A stretch of 64,000 bases of DNA from Sphingobacterium olei (GTDB taxonomy: Bacteria > Bacteroidota > Bacteroidia > Sphingobacteriales > Sphingobacteriaceae), in the NCBI RefSeq assembly GCF_005048855.1, contig NZ_SUME01000006.1, forward strand, positions 124,001-188,000. The letters run 5' to 3'. Below the pieces are notes generated by a model. That model was not told the origin of the DNA, made no database searches, and saw nothing but the letters and a program-made list of their open reading frames with translations. Below, piece by piece: positions 48,643-56,850 of the stretch. The position numbers and the translations under genes are program-made. The first letter of the stretch is position 1. Each line of letters begins with the position of its first letter.

Positions 48643-49601
48643 TGGCTGAAATAATGGCTGATTTTTTAGTGGAAACGGCAAAAGGGTACTACTGTTCGTA
48701 CGGCGATTTCTACATTGACCCCCTAATGCCTGTGGATACCGCATTAATTTCCCATGCGCATGGCGATCATGCTAGACCCGGACATCGCCGTATTCTAGCG
48801 ACTAATACGACCACAATCTTTATGCAGCACCGTTTCGCAAAGCAAGACCTGAAATCCTATAAGGTGATATCGTATAACGAATCTTTCTTTTTGGCTGATG
48901 TGAAGATTACGTTTTTTCCTGCTGGCCATATTTTGGGGTCAGCACAAATACTCATGGAGTACAAGGAGACAAGATATCTATACACGGGAGATTATAAACT
49001 ACAGGACGATGCCACATGTGAACCCCTCGTTTTTGTAAAGGCCGACGTACTCATAACGGAAACAACTTTTGCTAACCCGAATATTGTTCATCCGGATCAG
49101 GTCGAAGAAATTTCTAAACTGACTGCGACAAATCATAACATGATGCTGGGATGTTATTCTCTCGGTAAGGCGCAAAGGTTAACCTACCTCTTAAACGTGT
49201 ATTGCCCTGAAAAGGTAATATATGTACATCACAACATTGCTCCGATTCATCGCATCTATGATACCTACGGTTTCGTGCCGCTAAAATATGAGATCTATAA
49301 CCGTAAAGTGATGAAGGATGGCATAAACAAGATATATTTAGTACCGCCATTGACTTTTAACAGTTACTTCCGAGCGAAGAATGTTATACGGGTTTTTGCT
49401 TCCGGTTGGAAAAGGTTACAACACAATAACGATTTGTCTCTTTACATCTCAGATCATGTGGATTGGAAAGATTTACTTCAATGTATTGAAGCGTCTAATC
49501 CAAGAGAGATATGGACTGTACATGGAGACGGCGCCATGCTAAAAAGCTATTTTGAAGGAAAGATCGTTGTTCGAAATATGGCGAAAATTACTGCGTTTTA
49601 A
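48642..49601 (+). CDS. Metallo-beta-lactamase-fold exonuclease-like protein
   Basis: A 319-residue MBL-fold protein with a complete metal motif SHAHGDHARPGH (H38, H40, D42, H43), followed by FPAGHILGSAQ and YTGDYK. It resembles the 'ligase-associated DNA exonuclease' and beta-CASP-like RNA/DNA nuclease group (C-terminal SDHVDW and WTVHGDG). No ligase or helicase gene is adjacent, so a DNA-repair role is only inferred. It is translationally coupled to coaE. A second in-frame ATG lies four codons in. Confidence 0.82.
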   Translation: MAEIMADFLVETAKGYYCSYGDFYIDPLMPVDTALISHAHGDHARPGHRRILATNTTTIFMQHRFAKQDLKSYKVISYNESFFLADVKITFFPAGHILGSAQILMEYKETRYLYTGDYKLQDDATCEPLVFVKADVLITETTFANPNIVHPDQVEEISKLTATNHNMMLGCYSLGKAQRLTYLLNVYCPEKVIYVHHNIAPIHRIYDTYGFVPLKYEIYNRKVMKDGINKIYLVPPLTFNSYFRAKNVIRVFASGWKRLQHNNDLSLYISDHVDWKDLLQCIEASNPREIWTVHGDGAMLKSYFEGKIVVRNMAKITAF

Positions 49602-49667
49602 AACCTTAACCATTCCCTGTTGTTATCTATACGGTTAAAAGAATGGACTTAATTAAAAGATAGGATT

Positions 49668-49787
49668 ATGAATAAATTTTTTAGAGCATTAATTGCTGGA
49701 TGGGGTGCGAAAAAAATGGGATTTGGTTGTTTCGGAACCATCATCGTTTTTATCATAATTTATTATCTTTTGGGATATTTAGGATAA
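49668..49787 (+). CDS. Small single-pass membrane protein, 39 residues
   Basis: A short protein beginning MNKFFRALIAGWGAKK and ending in one hydrophobic helix (TIIVFIIIYYLLGYLG). The basic amphipathic N-terminus and single transmembrane helix are coherent, and I recall similar small proteins in other Bacteroidota, though I cannot name a function. It has its own terminator 2 bp after the stop, which supports a real gene. It lies between the MBL gene and the tRNA-Phe pair. Confidence 0.6.
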   Translation: MNKFFRALIAGWGAKKMGFGCFGTIIVFIIIYYLLGYLG

Positions 49788-49788
49788 T

Positions 49789-49823
49789 AAAAAAGGACTT
49801 ATTGAAATAATAAGTCCTTTTTT
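49789..49823 (+). terminator. Bidirectional terminator between the small membrane protein and tRNA-Phe
   Basis: AAAAAAGGACTTATT pairs perfectly with AATAAGTCCTTTTTT around GAAAT. Confidence 0.9.
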
Positions 49824-49827
49824 ATTA

Positions 49828-49903
49828 TGGTGGTGCCAGCTGGATTCGAACCAGCGACACAAGGATTTTCAGTCCTTTGCTCTACCAACTGAGCTATGGC
49901 ACC
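49828..49903 (-). tRNA. tRNA-Phe (GAA), second copy
   Basis: A 76-nt minus-strand cloverleaf with encoded CCA (49830-49828). The acceptor GGTGCCA pairs with TGGCACC, the anticodon loop CTGAAAA gives GAA, and the T-arm holds GGTTCGAATCC. It appears identical in sequence to the copy at 49942. Confidence 0.97.
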
Positions 49904-49941
49904 TCAAGTTTTTGATTTGAATCTGTTACTTTCAGATTTTT

Positions 49942-50017
49942 TGGTGGTGCCAGCTGGATTCGAACCAGCGACACAAGGATTTTCAGTCCTTTGCTCTACC
50001 AACTGAGCTATGGCACC
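49942..50017 (-). tRNA. tRNA-Phe (GAA), first copy
   Basis: The promoter-proximal copy of the tandem pair, 114 bp from the second, again with encoded CCA. Both are probably made from one transcript starting near 50043. Confidence 0.97.
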
Positions 50018-50049
50018 TTTTTGCTTAACTTTTTACCGTTGTTGCGATG

Positions 50050-50057
50050 CAAATGTA
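50050..50057 (-). promoter_or_regulatory. -7 box of the tRNA-Phe pair (TACATTTG)
   Basis: A TAnnTTTG match on the minus strand, 33 nt upstream of the first tRNA. TTT rather than TTG lies at the -33 distance. Confidence 0.6.
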
Positions 50058-50176
50058 GTTTCTTTTTTTTAATTCTAAAACTTTTAAGGTAAATATTTTC
50101 GGGAGAAAACCCAATGCCTTGATTCTGATTAAGATAAAATTACATCAAATAAACACTCGAATCCACGAATTTAGGG

Positions 50177-50184
50177 TATCTTTG
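50177..50184 (+). promoter_or_regulatory. -7 box of mnmA (TATCTTTG)
   Basis: A TAnnTTTG match 17 nt before the mnmA ATG. No -33 TTG at consensus distance. Confidence 0.55.
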
Positions 50185-50201
50185 CACTTTATTGAATTGT
50201 T

Positions 50202-51293
50202 ATGAGTAAAAAGGGTAGAGTATTGGTCGCAATGAGTGGAGGAGTGGATAGTTCTGTGGCGGCCGTAATGTTACACGAGCAAGGATACGAAGTCATTGGA
50301 ATTACCATGAAAACTTGGGATTACGCAAGTTCAGGTGGTTCTTCAAAGGAAACAGGGTGCTGTAGTTTAGACAGTATCAATGATGCAAGAGCCTTAGCTG
50401 TAGGTTATGGGTTTCCACATTATATTTTAGATATAAGAGATGAGTTTGGAGATTTTGTAATCGATAATTTTGTGGACGAATATATCGCCGGACGTACGCC
50501 TAACCCTTGTGTATTGTGTAATACACACATTAAATGGTCTGCGCTTATGAAACGAGCCGACAAGCTGGATTGTGAATTTATAGCGACCGGACACTATGCG
50601 AATATTCGTATGCATGATAATGGACGTTATGTAATCTCCAAAGGACGTGACGAAAATAAAGATCAATCGTATGTATTATGGGGAGTTTCTCAGGAAAACT
50701 TAGCACGGACGCAATTTCCATTGGGAAACTTTACGAAAAAGGAAATTCGCCAGATGGCATTGGAGATGGGACAACAGGAGCTCGCGAATAAATCGGAGAG
50801 CTATGAGATCTGTTTCGTGCCTGAGAATGATTATAGAGCTTTTTTAAGACACAAGAAACCTACATTGGATCAAGAGATAGGTCCAGGTAATTTTATTCTT
50901 TCTGATGGCACGGTAGTGGGGCAACACATCGGTTATCCCTATTTCACAATAGGGCAACGTAAGGGATTAGGTGTTGCATTTGGTAAACCAATGTATGTTA
51001 TCGAAATCTTACCGGAAAGTAACTCGGTAGTGGTGGGTGAGGAACACGAATTGGAGAAGGCAGAGGCGTTTGTACGGGATATTAATCTAATTAAATATGC
51101 TTCTTTGGACGAGCCGATGAATGCAATCACAAAAATTCGTTATAAAGATGCCGGAGCACAATCTGTGCTCACCCAACAAGGAAATATTATGCAGGTTGAT
51201 TTTCCGCATAATGTAAAGGGTATTGCGCCAGGTCAATCTGCTGTTTTCTACGAAGGCAATGATTTGATTGGTGGTGGTTTTTTAATGAAGTAA
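50202..51293 (+). CDS. mnmA: tRNA-specific 2-thiouridylase MnmA
   Basis: Adds sulfur to the wobble uridine 34 of tRNA-Lys, -Glu and -Gln. The 363-residue protein has the N-type ATP pyrophosphatase loop MSGGVDSSV, the first catalytic Cys in PNPCVLC (C103) and the second in SYEICFV (C204), and the C-terminal beta-barrel starting around GQHIGYPYFTIGQRKGLG. All catalytic residues are intact. It is a single gene next to tRNA genes, with its own promoter and a terminator downstream. Confidence 0.96.
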   Translation: MSKKGRVLVAMSGGVDSSVAAVMLHEQGYEVIGITMKTWDYASSGGSSKETGCCSLDSINDARALAVGYGFPHYILDIRDEFGDFVIDNFVDEYIAGRTPNPCVLCNTHIKWSALMKRADKLDCEFIATGHYANIRMHDNGRYVISKGRDENKDQSYVLWGVSQENLARTQFPLGNFTKKEIRQMALEMGQQELANKSESYEICFVPENDYRAFLRHKKPTLDQEIGPGNFILSDGTVVGQHIGYPYFTIGQRKGLGVAFGKPMYVIEILPESNSVVVGEEHELEKAEAFVRDINLIKYASLDEPMNAITKIRYKDAGAQSVLTQQGNIMQVDFPHNVKGIAPGQSAVFYEGNDLIGGGFLMK

Positions 51294-51335
51294 AAACGTT
51301 TATTTTTTTGAACAAGTAGTTCTATATTTATTATA

Positions 51336-51374
51336 GCAAAAGGTGCTGAGATTTCTCGGAACCTTTTGCATTTT
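51336..51374 (+). terminator. Bidirectional terminator after mnmA
   Basis: GCAAAAGGT pairs with ACCTTTTGC, with an inner TGAGA/CTCG element, followed by ATTTTT. It also serves the convergent gene at 51387. Confidence 0.75.
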
Positions 51375-51386
51375 TAGAATAAAATT

Positions 51387-52022
51387 CTAATTACCCCTAA
51401 TAGTTATCTTTCCTTCCTTCCCCGGAGACCCTGAATAGATTTGTCCTTGTGGAAGTCCTCTTAAGCCGGGAGCTGAAGTCGCTATCCGACTGTATATATT
51501 CGCTACCTCCGAACTTGGTGTTACACGAAGACCACCAGGAGTCACATCGACAAATAAATAATTTTTATCTTTTTTATTTGCAGTCTGGGGAGAAATTCCC
51601 TCGTTGTCGTAGCTGATGTTTACAGTTCCTGCGTCACCGTTAGGGAATGTCTTGGTCCCGTTGAATGCATCTATGCCACGGGCTACTACATATAAAGATC
51701 CTAATTTTTGAAAATTTATCGTGATGTCGAAGTCTGATGCATTATTTTGACCAGCCTGTCCGCTGATCAGTGCTTTATTTCCTATTTCCGCATGCTTCAC
51801 GATAAGTTTTACATCCTTTTTACCAAAGAATTGCAAAGAAGAATTATCCTTCATGATTAGGGTGTCAATATAAATAACAGCCGAAGAGTCGCGTTCAGAA
51901 AAGACTTTCCTTTCTTTTTTGTTTAGTACCAGTTTATCAAAATGCTGCTCATTAACCTGAGCTTGAGTATTAAGAAAACCAAATACCGCCACAAATACAC
52001 CTAATATTATTTTTGTTTTCAT
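51387..52022 (-). CDS. Secreted protein of unknown function, beta-rich
   Basis: A 211-residue exported protein. The frame opens at a TTG at 52043, but the ATG at 52022 starts a clean signal peptide (MKTKIILGVFVAVFGFLNTQAQ). The mature part is rich in short hydrophobic strands and Gly/Asn turns (for example SSLQFFGKKDVKLIVKHAEI and ALISGQAGQNN), suggesting a beta-helix or adhesive domain. It ends in a Gly-rich stretch (RGLPQGQIYSGSPGKEGKITIRGN). I do not recognise a named family. It starts 35 bp after lpxB and may share its transcript. Confidence 0.65.
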   Translation of the reverse strand: MKTKIILGVFVAVFGFLNTQAQVNEQHFDKLVLNKKERKVFSERDSSAVIYIDTLIMKDNSSLQFFGKKDVKLIVKHAEIGNKALISGQAGQNNASDFDITINFQKLGSLYVVARGIDAFNGTKTFPNGDAGTVNISYDNEGISPQTANKKDKNYLFVDVTPGGLRVTPSSEVANIYSRIATSAPGLRGLPQGQIYSGSPGKEGKITIRGN

Positions 52023-52057
52023 ACCTAATAAGTTTAACTTCAATTATATCCAAAGGT

Positions 52058-53173
52058 TTAATCATTCTTTAAATATGTTACAATTAGCTTAGCTGTTTTT
52101 TCCGAGGCTCCGGAGGTGCCAAGTTTTTCAGCCAGCAGGTCATAATTTTCCAACACACTTGCACGGTGTTTTGGATTCATAATCAATTCTTTAAGCTCAT
52201 CTCGGATGTCCTCCGGATTACAGTCTTGTTGTATAAGTTCTCTTACCGATAAAAAATCGTTGATCAGATTTACCAAAGAAATAAAACGTACTTTGATCAA
52301 CTTGCGCGCGATCATAATGGTAATCGGATTGGCTTTGTAAACGACCACTTGCGGAACTTTCAATATACCTGTTTCCAAAGTCGCTGTGCCACTCGTGACG
52401 ACCGCTGCTTGCGCGTGCTTTAATAAGTCGTAGGTTTGATTAAAAACGATAGGAATTGGCAAGTCATTAGTGTATTTTCTATAGTAAGACTCATCGAAAT
52501 TAGGTGCTCCGGCAATCACTAACTGATGCCCTGGGAATGCGTAATAGAGTTCTACCATATTGGGCAAGATTTGATCGATTTCCATCTTGCGACTACCTGG
52601 CAACAGTGCTATAATCGGTTCCGATGCTAGACCGTTGTCCACAATAAAGTTTGGATTAAAAGAATAGCTGGAGATGGCGTCTAAAAGTGGATTTCCGACA
52701 TAATCAACTTTTACCCCAAAGCTTTTATAAAAATCAACTTCAAAAGGAAGTATACAGAACATATGGTCTACAACCTTTTTGATTTGGTGTACGCGGCCCT
52801 GATTCCAAGCCCATATCTTAGGAGAAATATAGTAACAGACTTTGATATCATTCGTTTTAGCAAAAGAGGCGATTTTTAAATTAAATCCGGGAAAATCAAT
52901 GAGTATAACCGTGTCAGGGTTGTATTTCAATAGATCTCGTTTTACTGTATTAAGGTTTTGGGATATGGTCTTTAAGTTTTTAAGAACTTCTATAAACCCC
53001 ATAAACGCCATTTCGGACGTGTGTATCAATGGTTTTTGTCCTGTTGCCGCTTCCATCAAGTCACCGCCAACAATTTTGAATTCCGCTGAAGGATCTTCTA
53101 TCTTCAGTGCTTTTATCAGATTGGAGCCATGTAAATCGCCAGATGTTTCGCCTGCTATTATATAGTATTTCAT
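52058..53173 (-). CDS. lpxB: Lipid-A-disaccharide synthase
   Basis: A family GT19 glycosyltransferase that joins UDP-2,3-diacylglucosamine and lipid X to form the lipid A disaccharide at the inner membrane. The 371-residue protein begins with the conserved YYIIAGETSGDLHGSNLI. It contains VILIDFPGFNLKIA, the YYISPKIWAWNQGRVHQIK signature, and the GSRKMEIDQILP and SGTATLET nucleotide-binding segments. The organism therefore makes lipid A. The usual Bacteroidota neighbour surE is not visible; the 278 bp upstream hold no gene. Confidence 0.96.
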   Translation of the reverse strand: MKYYIIAGETSGDLHGSNLIKALKIEDPSAEFKIVGGDLMEAATGQKPLIHTSEMAFMGFIEVLKNLKTISQNLNTVKRDLLKYNPDTVILIDFPGFNLKIASFAKTNDIKVCYYISPKIWAWNQGRVHQIKKVVDHMFCILPFEVDFYKSFGVKVDYVGNPLLDAISSYSFNPNFIVDNGLASEPIIALLPGSRKMEIDQILPNMVELYYAFPGHQLVIAGAPNFDESYYRKYTNDLPIPIVFNQTYDLLKHAQAAVVTSGTATLETGILKVPQVVVYKANPITIMIARKLIKVRFISLVNLINDFLSVRELIQQDCNPEDIRDELKELIMNPKHRASVLENYDLLAEKLGTSGASEKTAKLIVTYLKND

Positions 53174-53367
53174 TAGCGTAAATATTTATGAATATAAGAA
53201 TTCAATATCATAAAATGAATTCATTGCTCAATCTTAGTCACTTCTTTCATCCTTCGAATATTTTTCCAAATCAGACTCGTGTACATTGTAAATAACATTG
53301 AAATTAGGAAAACTTTGCTACATGATGCAGCAAAGAACGGAATTCCATAAATAATGGGAAAATAATG

Positions 53368-53406
53368 TCAATGATAGTTTTCAATACAAATTAAAAAACT
53401 ATCGTT
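53368..53406 (+). other. 39-bp inverted repeat in the lpxB-porin gap
   Basis: CAATGATAGTTTT and AAAACTATCGTTG form 13-bp arms with one mismatch around a 13-nt A/T-rich loop. Neither flank has a U run suited to termination. It may be a small mobile-element relic or an operator. The rest of 53174-53451 shows only a weaker CTTTGCT/AGCAAAG repeat near 53315. Confidence 0.4.
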
Positions 53407-53451
53407 GAAGATTTAACTAAAAAATAGGGCCTGATTTTTTTAAGCCGTTTT

Positions 53452-54654
53452 TTAGATACCCAGCTCTACCTGGAACATGGCTCCCCATGCACTTTTGTTG
53501 TTGGTATTACTGTAAATTCCGTCTTTTACGGTATAGCTCGCATTCAACTGAAATTTGAGCCTGTGGGCCTTCATATACTTTGTTAATCCTACTTCAAGAA
53601 CTTCGATTTGGTCTTCTAGGTTGGCGATGTCGCTATGGGGTCTTACAAAGGTATATCGCCCTGCGATTTCATAGCCATGATTCAATAAATATGAGCTCTG
53701 TTGATTGAGCCCCCAACCTTTATATGCGTAGGTTTCCTCTGCTTTGTCGTCGTCAATTACATTAAGTGGGTTATCGACATCACGTTGCATGTACTCCGTT
53801 TGATAAGCGAAACCCTGATATTTGAAAATAGCATCGGCAAACATTGTTTTTAAGGTAAATGGATTTTTAACGAATCGTCCGGTCTGTCCACCCTCACGCA
53901 CGGTATTGTCGTTGTAGCTGTATCCTGTCCCGATTGATAGTTTAGGTGTTTCCTCGCGTTCGATGTCTCCTTCAGAATAATCGCCATCATTCGTGAATTT
54001 TCCAAATGGCAGAAATTCTATCCTTCCGGTATAAGCGAGACCCTTGTCTGTTGAATTTACCGGCCGTCCCTCTCCCGTCGAAATGGCAGCCTTTGCATTA
54101 AACGGCATGTTGCCTATTTTCTTGCTCAAATTTAAACTCAAACCAAAATCACGGTCTACGGTAAAATTAGTATTTACAAGCGACCTATCTGCAAATTGTA
54201 ATTGTCCGGAGGAATTCACGCGTTGACGATTACCGGGTAGTTTGTTTTGGCCAAAAGATATGTAGAAATCATCCGAAAAATTGTAAAATAATACAGCGTC
54301 ACGTACAATGTTGGGAATACCGGTGTCGTCAAAATCCTGATCTCCCCGCGTGAAGGCAAGTTGTACGGAATACGAGATCTTAGGTGTATAAATATAGCCA
54401 TCCATTCGCATTCTGAGACGGCGTATACGCGCATCAAATTTTCCGTTATCTGCTTCGTCTAACGTGTTTGAAAATCCGACACGGTTTTGCATACGGAATC
54501 TAAAATTTGTATAGAATAGCGAGTCTTTAGAAGTATATTGGATGCCTTTAAAGTTTAAAATAGTGGCACGGTCATCGCGTTCTTGGGCTTTTGCAAAATT
54601 GCATACACTTAATATGGAAAATAAGACTATCAATACCTTTTTAAGTACTCTCAT
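53452..54654 (-). CDS. Outer-membrane porin, phosphate-selective porin O/P type
   Basis: A 400-residue outer-membrane barrel. The signal peptide covers 1-23. The mature part shows the alternating pattern of a 16-stranded porin with the OprO/OprP-type segments FDARIRRLRMRMDGYIYTPKISY, NKLPGNRQRVNSSGQLQFADRS, and AKAAISTGEGRP. It ends in VELGI rather than an aromatic residue. Substrate selectivity is not certain, since this family also includes non-phosphate pores. It ends about 280 bp before lpxB and begins just downstream of the agmatine deiminase gene. Confidence 0.85.
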   Translation of the reverse strand: MRVLKKVLIVLFSILSVCNFAKAQERDDRATILNFKGIQYTSKDSLFYTNFRFRMQNRVGFSNTLDEADNGKFDARIRRLRMRMDGYIYTPKISYSVQLAFTRGDQDFDDTGIPNIVRDAVLFYNFSDDFYISFGQNKLPGNRQRVNSSGQLQFADRSLVNTNFTVDRDFGLSLNLSKKIGNMPFNAKAAISTGEGRPVNSTDKGLAYTGRIEFLPFGKFTNDGDYSEGDIEREETPKLSIGTGYSYNDNTVREGGQTGRFVKNPFTLKTMFADAIFKYQGFAYQTEYMQRDVDNPLNVIDDDKAEETYAYKGWGLNQQSSYLLNHGYEIAGRYTFVRPHSDIANLEDQIEVLEVGLTKYMKAHRLKFQLNASYTVKDGIYSNTNNKSAWGAMFQVELGI

Positions 54655-54670
54655 GGTATAATTTTCAGGT

Positions 54671-55717
54671 TTAGATGGATGGTTCTTGTTGACTTAAACA
54701 ATGGAAACTCCCTAATCCCCATATGATATCTATTGAATTGATCCCGATAACTTTTCTGTCGGGGAAACAGCCTTGGATGATGTCCAATGCTTTTTGGTCA
54801 TTATCGTCCGCAAAAGTGGGAACGACTACTACTTCATTAGCGATGTAAAAGTTTGCATATGATGCTGGAAGTCTTGTTTCGTCGTATACGACAGGGTGGG
54901 GCATCGGCAGTTCAATGATTTGTAATGGGCGTCCATCCAATAGTCTGAGATTTTTCAACGTTTTGAGATTATCCTGTAGAATGGCATAATTTTCATCTTC
55001 CTGATTTTCTTCTACAACAGTCAATACGGTATCTTCGTTAACAAAACGTGTAATATCGTCAATATGCCCATCCGTATCGTCCCCAACAATACCGTCTCCG
55101 AGCCACAAAACTTGTTTTTGTCCGTAATATTCTTTTAAATAGTCTTCGATTTGCTCTTGGTTCAAATGCGGATTACGATTTTTATTAAGCAGGCAGGCAG
55201 TGGTTGTCAAAATCGTTCCGTTTCCATTAAATTCGACAGAACCACCTTCCATAACAATAGAAGGGGTGAAGAGTTTATGCCCGAAATGATTGGCGACCTG
55301 AGTTGGAATAACATCATCTAAGTCGTAGGGAGGATACTTATCTCCCCAAGCATTATAACCCCAGTCCACCACTGCTTTTTCTCCGGTTTGTTTATTCAAC
55401 ACGAAAGCTGGACCGTGGTCTCTACACCAAGCATCATTTGTGGGATGAAAAAAGAATTCAATGTTTTCTAAATTGGCGGATATTTCAGTCAGGTATTTCA
55501 ATGCAAAAGACTTCATCTCTTCATCTCTCACATTAATTCGTACCTTTTGACCTTCTGCTACAGCTTTGATAAATTCAGAATAAGGCTTAAAAATCGATTC
55601 AATTTTTCCGGGCCACGATTCTTCTTTATGTGGCCAACTTAGCCACATGGCATCCTGTTTTTCCCACTCCGCAGGGAAACTAAAACCATCCTTTTTTGGT
55701 GTATTTAAGTTATTCAA
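54671..55717 (-). CDS. aguA: Agmatine deiminase (peptidylarginine-deiminase family)
   Basis: Converts agmatine to N-carbamoylputrescine and ammonia. The 348-residue protein has the guanidine-modifying-enzyme fold, with WLSWPHKEESWPG near the start, the NDAWCRDHGPAFV segment (Asp and Arg ligands), the IVMEGGSVEFNGNGT motif, and a C-terminal active-site region ending GSFHCLSQQEP with the nucleophilic Cys. The next gene upstream (aguB) encodes the following enzyme, so the pair makes putrescine from agmatine. Confidence 0.93.
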   Translation of the reverse strand: MNNLNTPKKDGFSFPAEWEKQDAMWLSWPHKEESWPGKIESIFKPYSEFIKAVAEGQKVRINVRDEEMKSFALKYLTEISANLENIEFFFHPTNDAWCRDHGPAFVLNKQTGEKAVVDWGYNAWGDKYPPYDLDDVIPTQVANHFGHKLFTPSIVMEGGSVEFNGNGTILTTTACLLNKNRNPHLNQEQIEDYLKEYYGQKQVLWLGDGIVGDDTDGHIDDITRFVNEDTVLTVVEENQEDENYAILQDNLKTLKNLRLLDGRPLQIIELPMPHPVVYDETRLPASYANFYIANEVVVVPTFADDNDQKALDIIQGCFPDRKVIGINSIDIIWGLGSFHCLSQQEPSI

Positions 55718-55809
55718 TTTATCGTGTGTTTAGTAATTCTAATGTGTTATTGATATGCCCATAGGTGTTCCATTTTTCATGGACGGGAATGATCATCTTC
55801 ATTTAAACA

Positions 55810-56685
55810 TTAATCTTCATCCAAGAATCGCTTTGTTATTGGAGCGTAGGTCTCGATACGCCTGTCGCGTAAAAAAGGCCAATGCTTGCGGAAATAATCT
55901 GATTGTTGTAGGTCGATTTCTACCACATCCACTTCTTCGCTATCATGAGAAGCCAGATATAATAGTTTACCTTGCGCATTCGTTACGAAGCTTCCTCCCC
56001 AAAATTTCATTGCACCTTCTTGTTCAAAACCAACACGATTTACAGATACCACAGGTACACCATTGGCTACGGCGTGCGAGCGTTGAATCGTTTGCCAAGC
56101 GTTGTACTGATCTTGATTTGTTTCCTCATCTTGATCTGTTGCCCAACCAATTGCGGTAGGGTAAAATAAAATTTCAGCCCCCATTAAAGCGGTAATACGT
56201 GAGGCTTCCGGATACCATTGATCCCAACAGATCAATACACCGATTTTTCCGAATTTAGTAGGGAATACCTTATAACCTAAATCTCCCGGAGTAAAATAGA
56301 ATTTTTCATAAAATGCCGGATCATCGGGGATGTGCATTTTACGATATTTCCCTAAATAGCTGCCATCCGCATCTAATACCGCTGTTGTGTTGTGATATAA
56401 ACCCTGTGCACGTTTTTCAAATAGCGAAGCAATTATAACAACATTAAGTTCTTTTGCAACAGCTGATAATGCATCTGTTGATGGACCAGGTATAGTTTCC
56501 GCTAGGTCAAAGTTGTCATAATCTTCAACATCACAAAAATATAATGAAGTAAATAATTCTTGAAGACATATAATTTGAGCACCTTTAGCAGCAGCTTCTC
56601 TCACCTTCTGAATTGCTTTATCCAAGTTTTGTTGTTTGTCTGCTACGCACGACATTTGAACTATACCAACGTTTACTTTGCTCAT
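55810..56685 (-). CDS. aguB: N-carbamoylputrescine amidase (nitrilase superfamily)
   Basis: Hydrolyses N-carbamoylputrescine to putrescine, CO2 and ammonia. The 291-residue protein has the nitrilase-family Glu-Lys-Cys triad: Glu in CLQELFTSLYF, Lys in GKYRKMHIPDD, and Cys in GVLICWDQWYPEA. A fold-typical HAVANGVPVVSVNRVG segment follows. It lies upstream of aguA on the same strand with a 92-bp gap, giving a two-step agmatine-to-putrescine route. The promoter is near 56712. Confidence 0.95.
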   Translation of the reverse strand: MSKVNVGIVQMSCVADKQQNLDKAIQKVREAAAKGAQIICLQELFTSLYFCDVEDYDNFDLAETIPGPSTDALSAVAKELNVVIIASLFEKRAQGLYHNTTAVLDADGSYLGKYRKMHIPDDPAFYEKFYFTPGDLGYKVFPTKFGKIGVLICWDQWYPEASRITALMGAEILFYPTAIGWATDQDEETNQDQYNAWQTIQRSHAVANGVPVVSVNRVGFEQEGAMKFWGGSFVTNAQGKLLYLASHDSEEVDVVEIDLQQSDYFRKHWPFLRDRRIETYAPITKRFLDED

Positions 56686-56711
56686 TTTTCCTAAATTATG
56701 ATAGTACGTTG

Positions 56712-56719
56712 CAAAGATA
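56712..56719 (-). promoter_or_regulatory. -7 box of aguB (TATCTTTG)
   Basis: A TAnnTTTG match on the minus strand, about 27 nt upstream of the aguB ATG. No TTG at the consensus -33 position. Confidence 0.55.
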
Positions 56720-56850
56720 AGATTATTGAATTAATTATATCTAAAGGGGCTATAATCTCGTTTATTTATTGCATAAATTTACATATCTAAAACAGTGTTC
56801 ACGTTAATCGATAATAAACGGGAGCTGGTCGAGAAAATATATTTAGGGTA

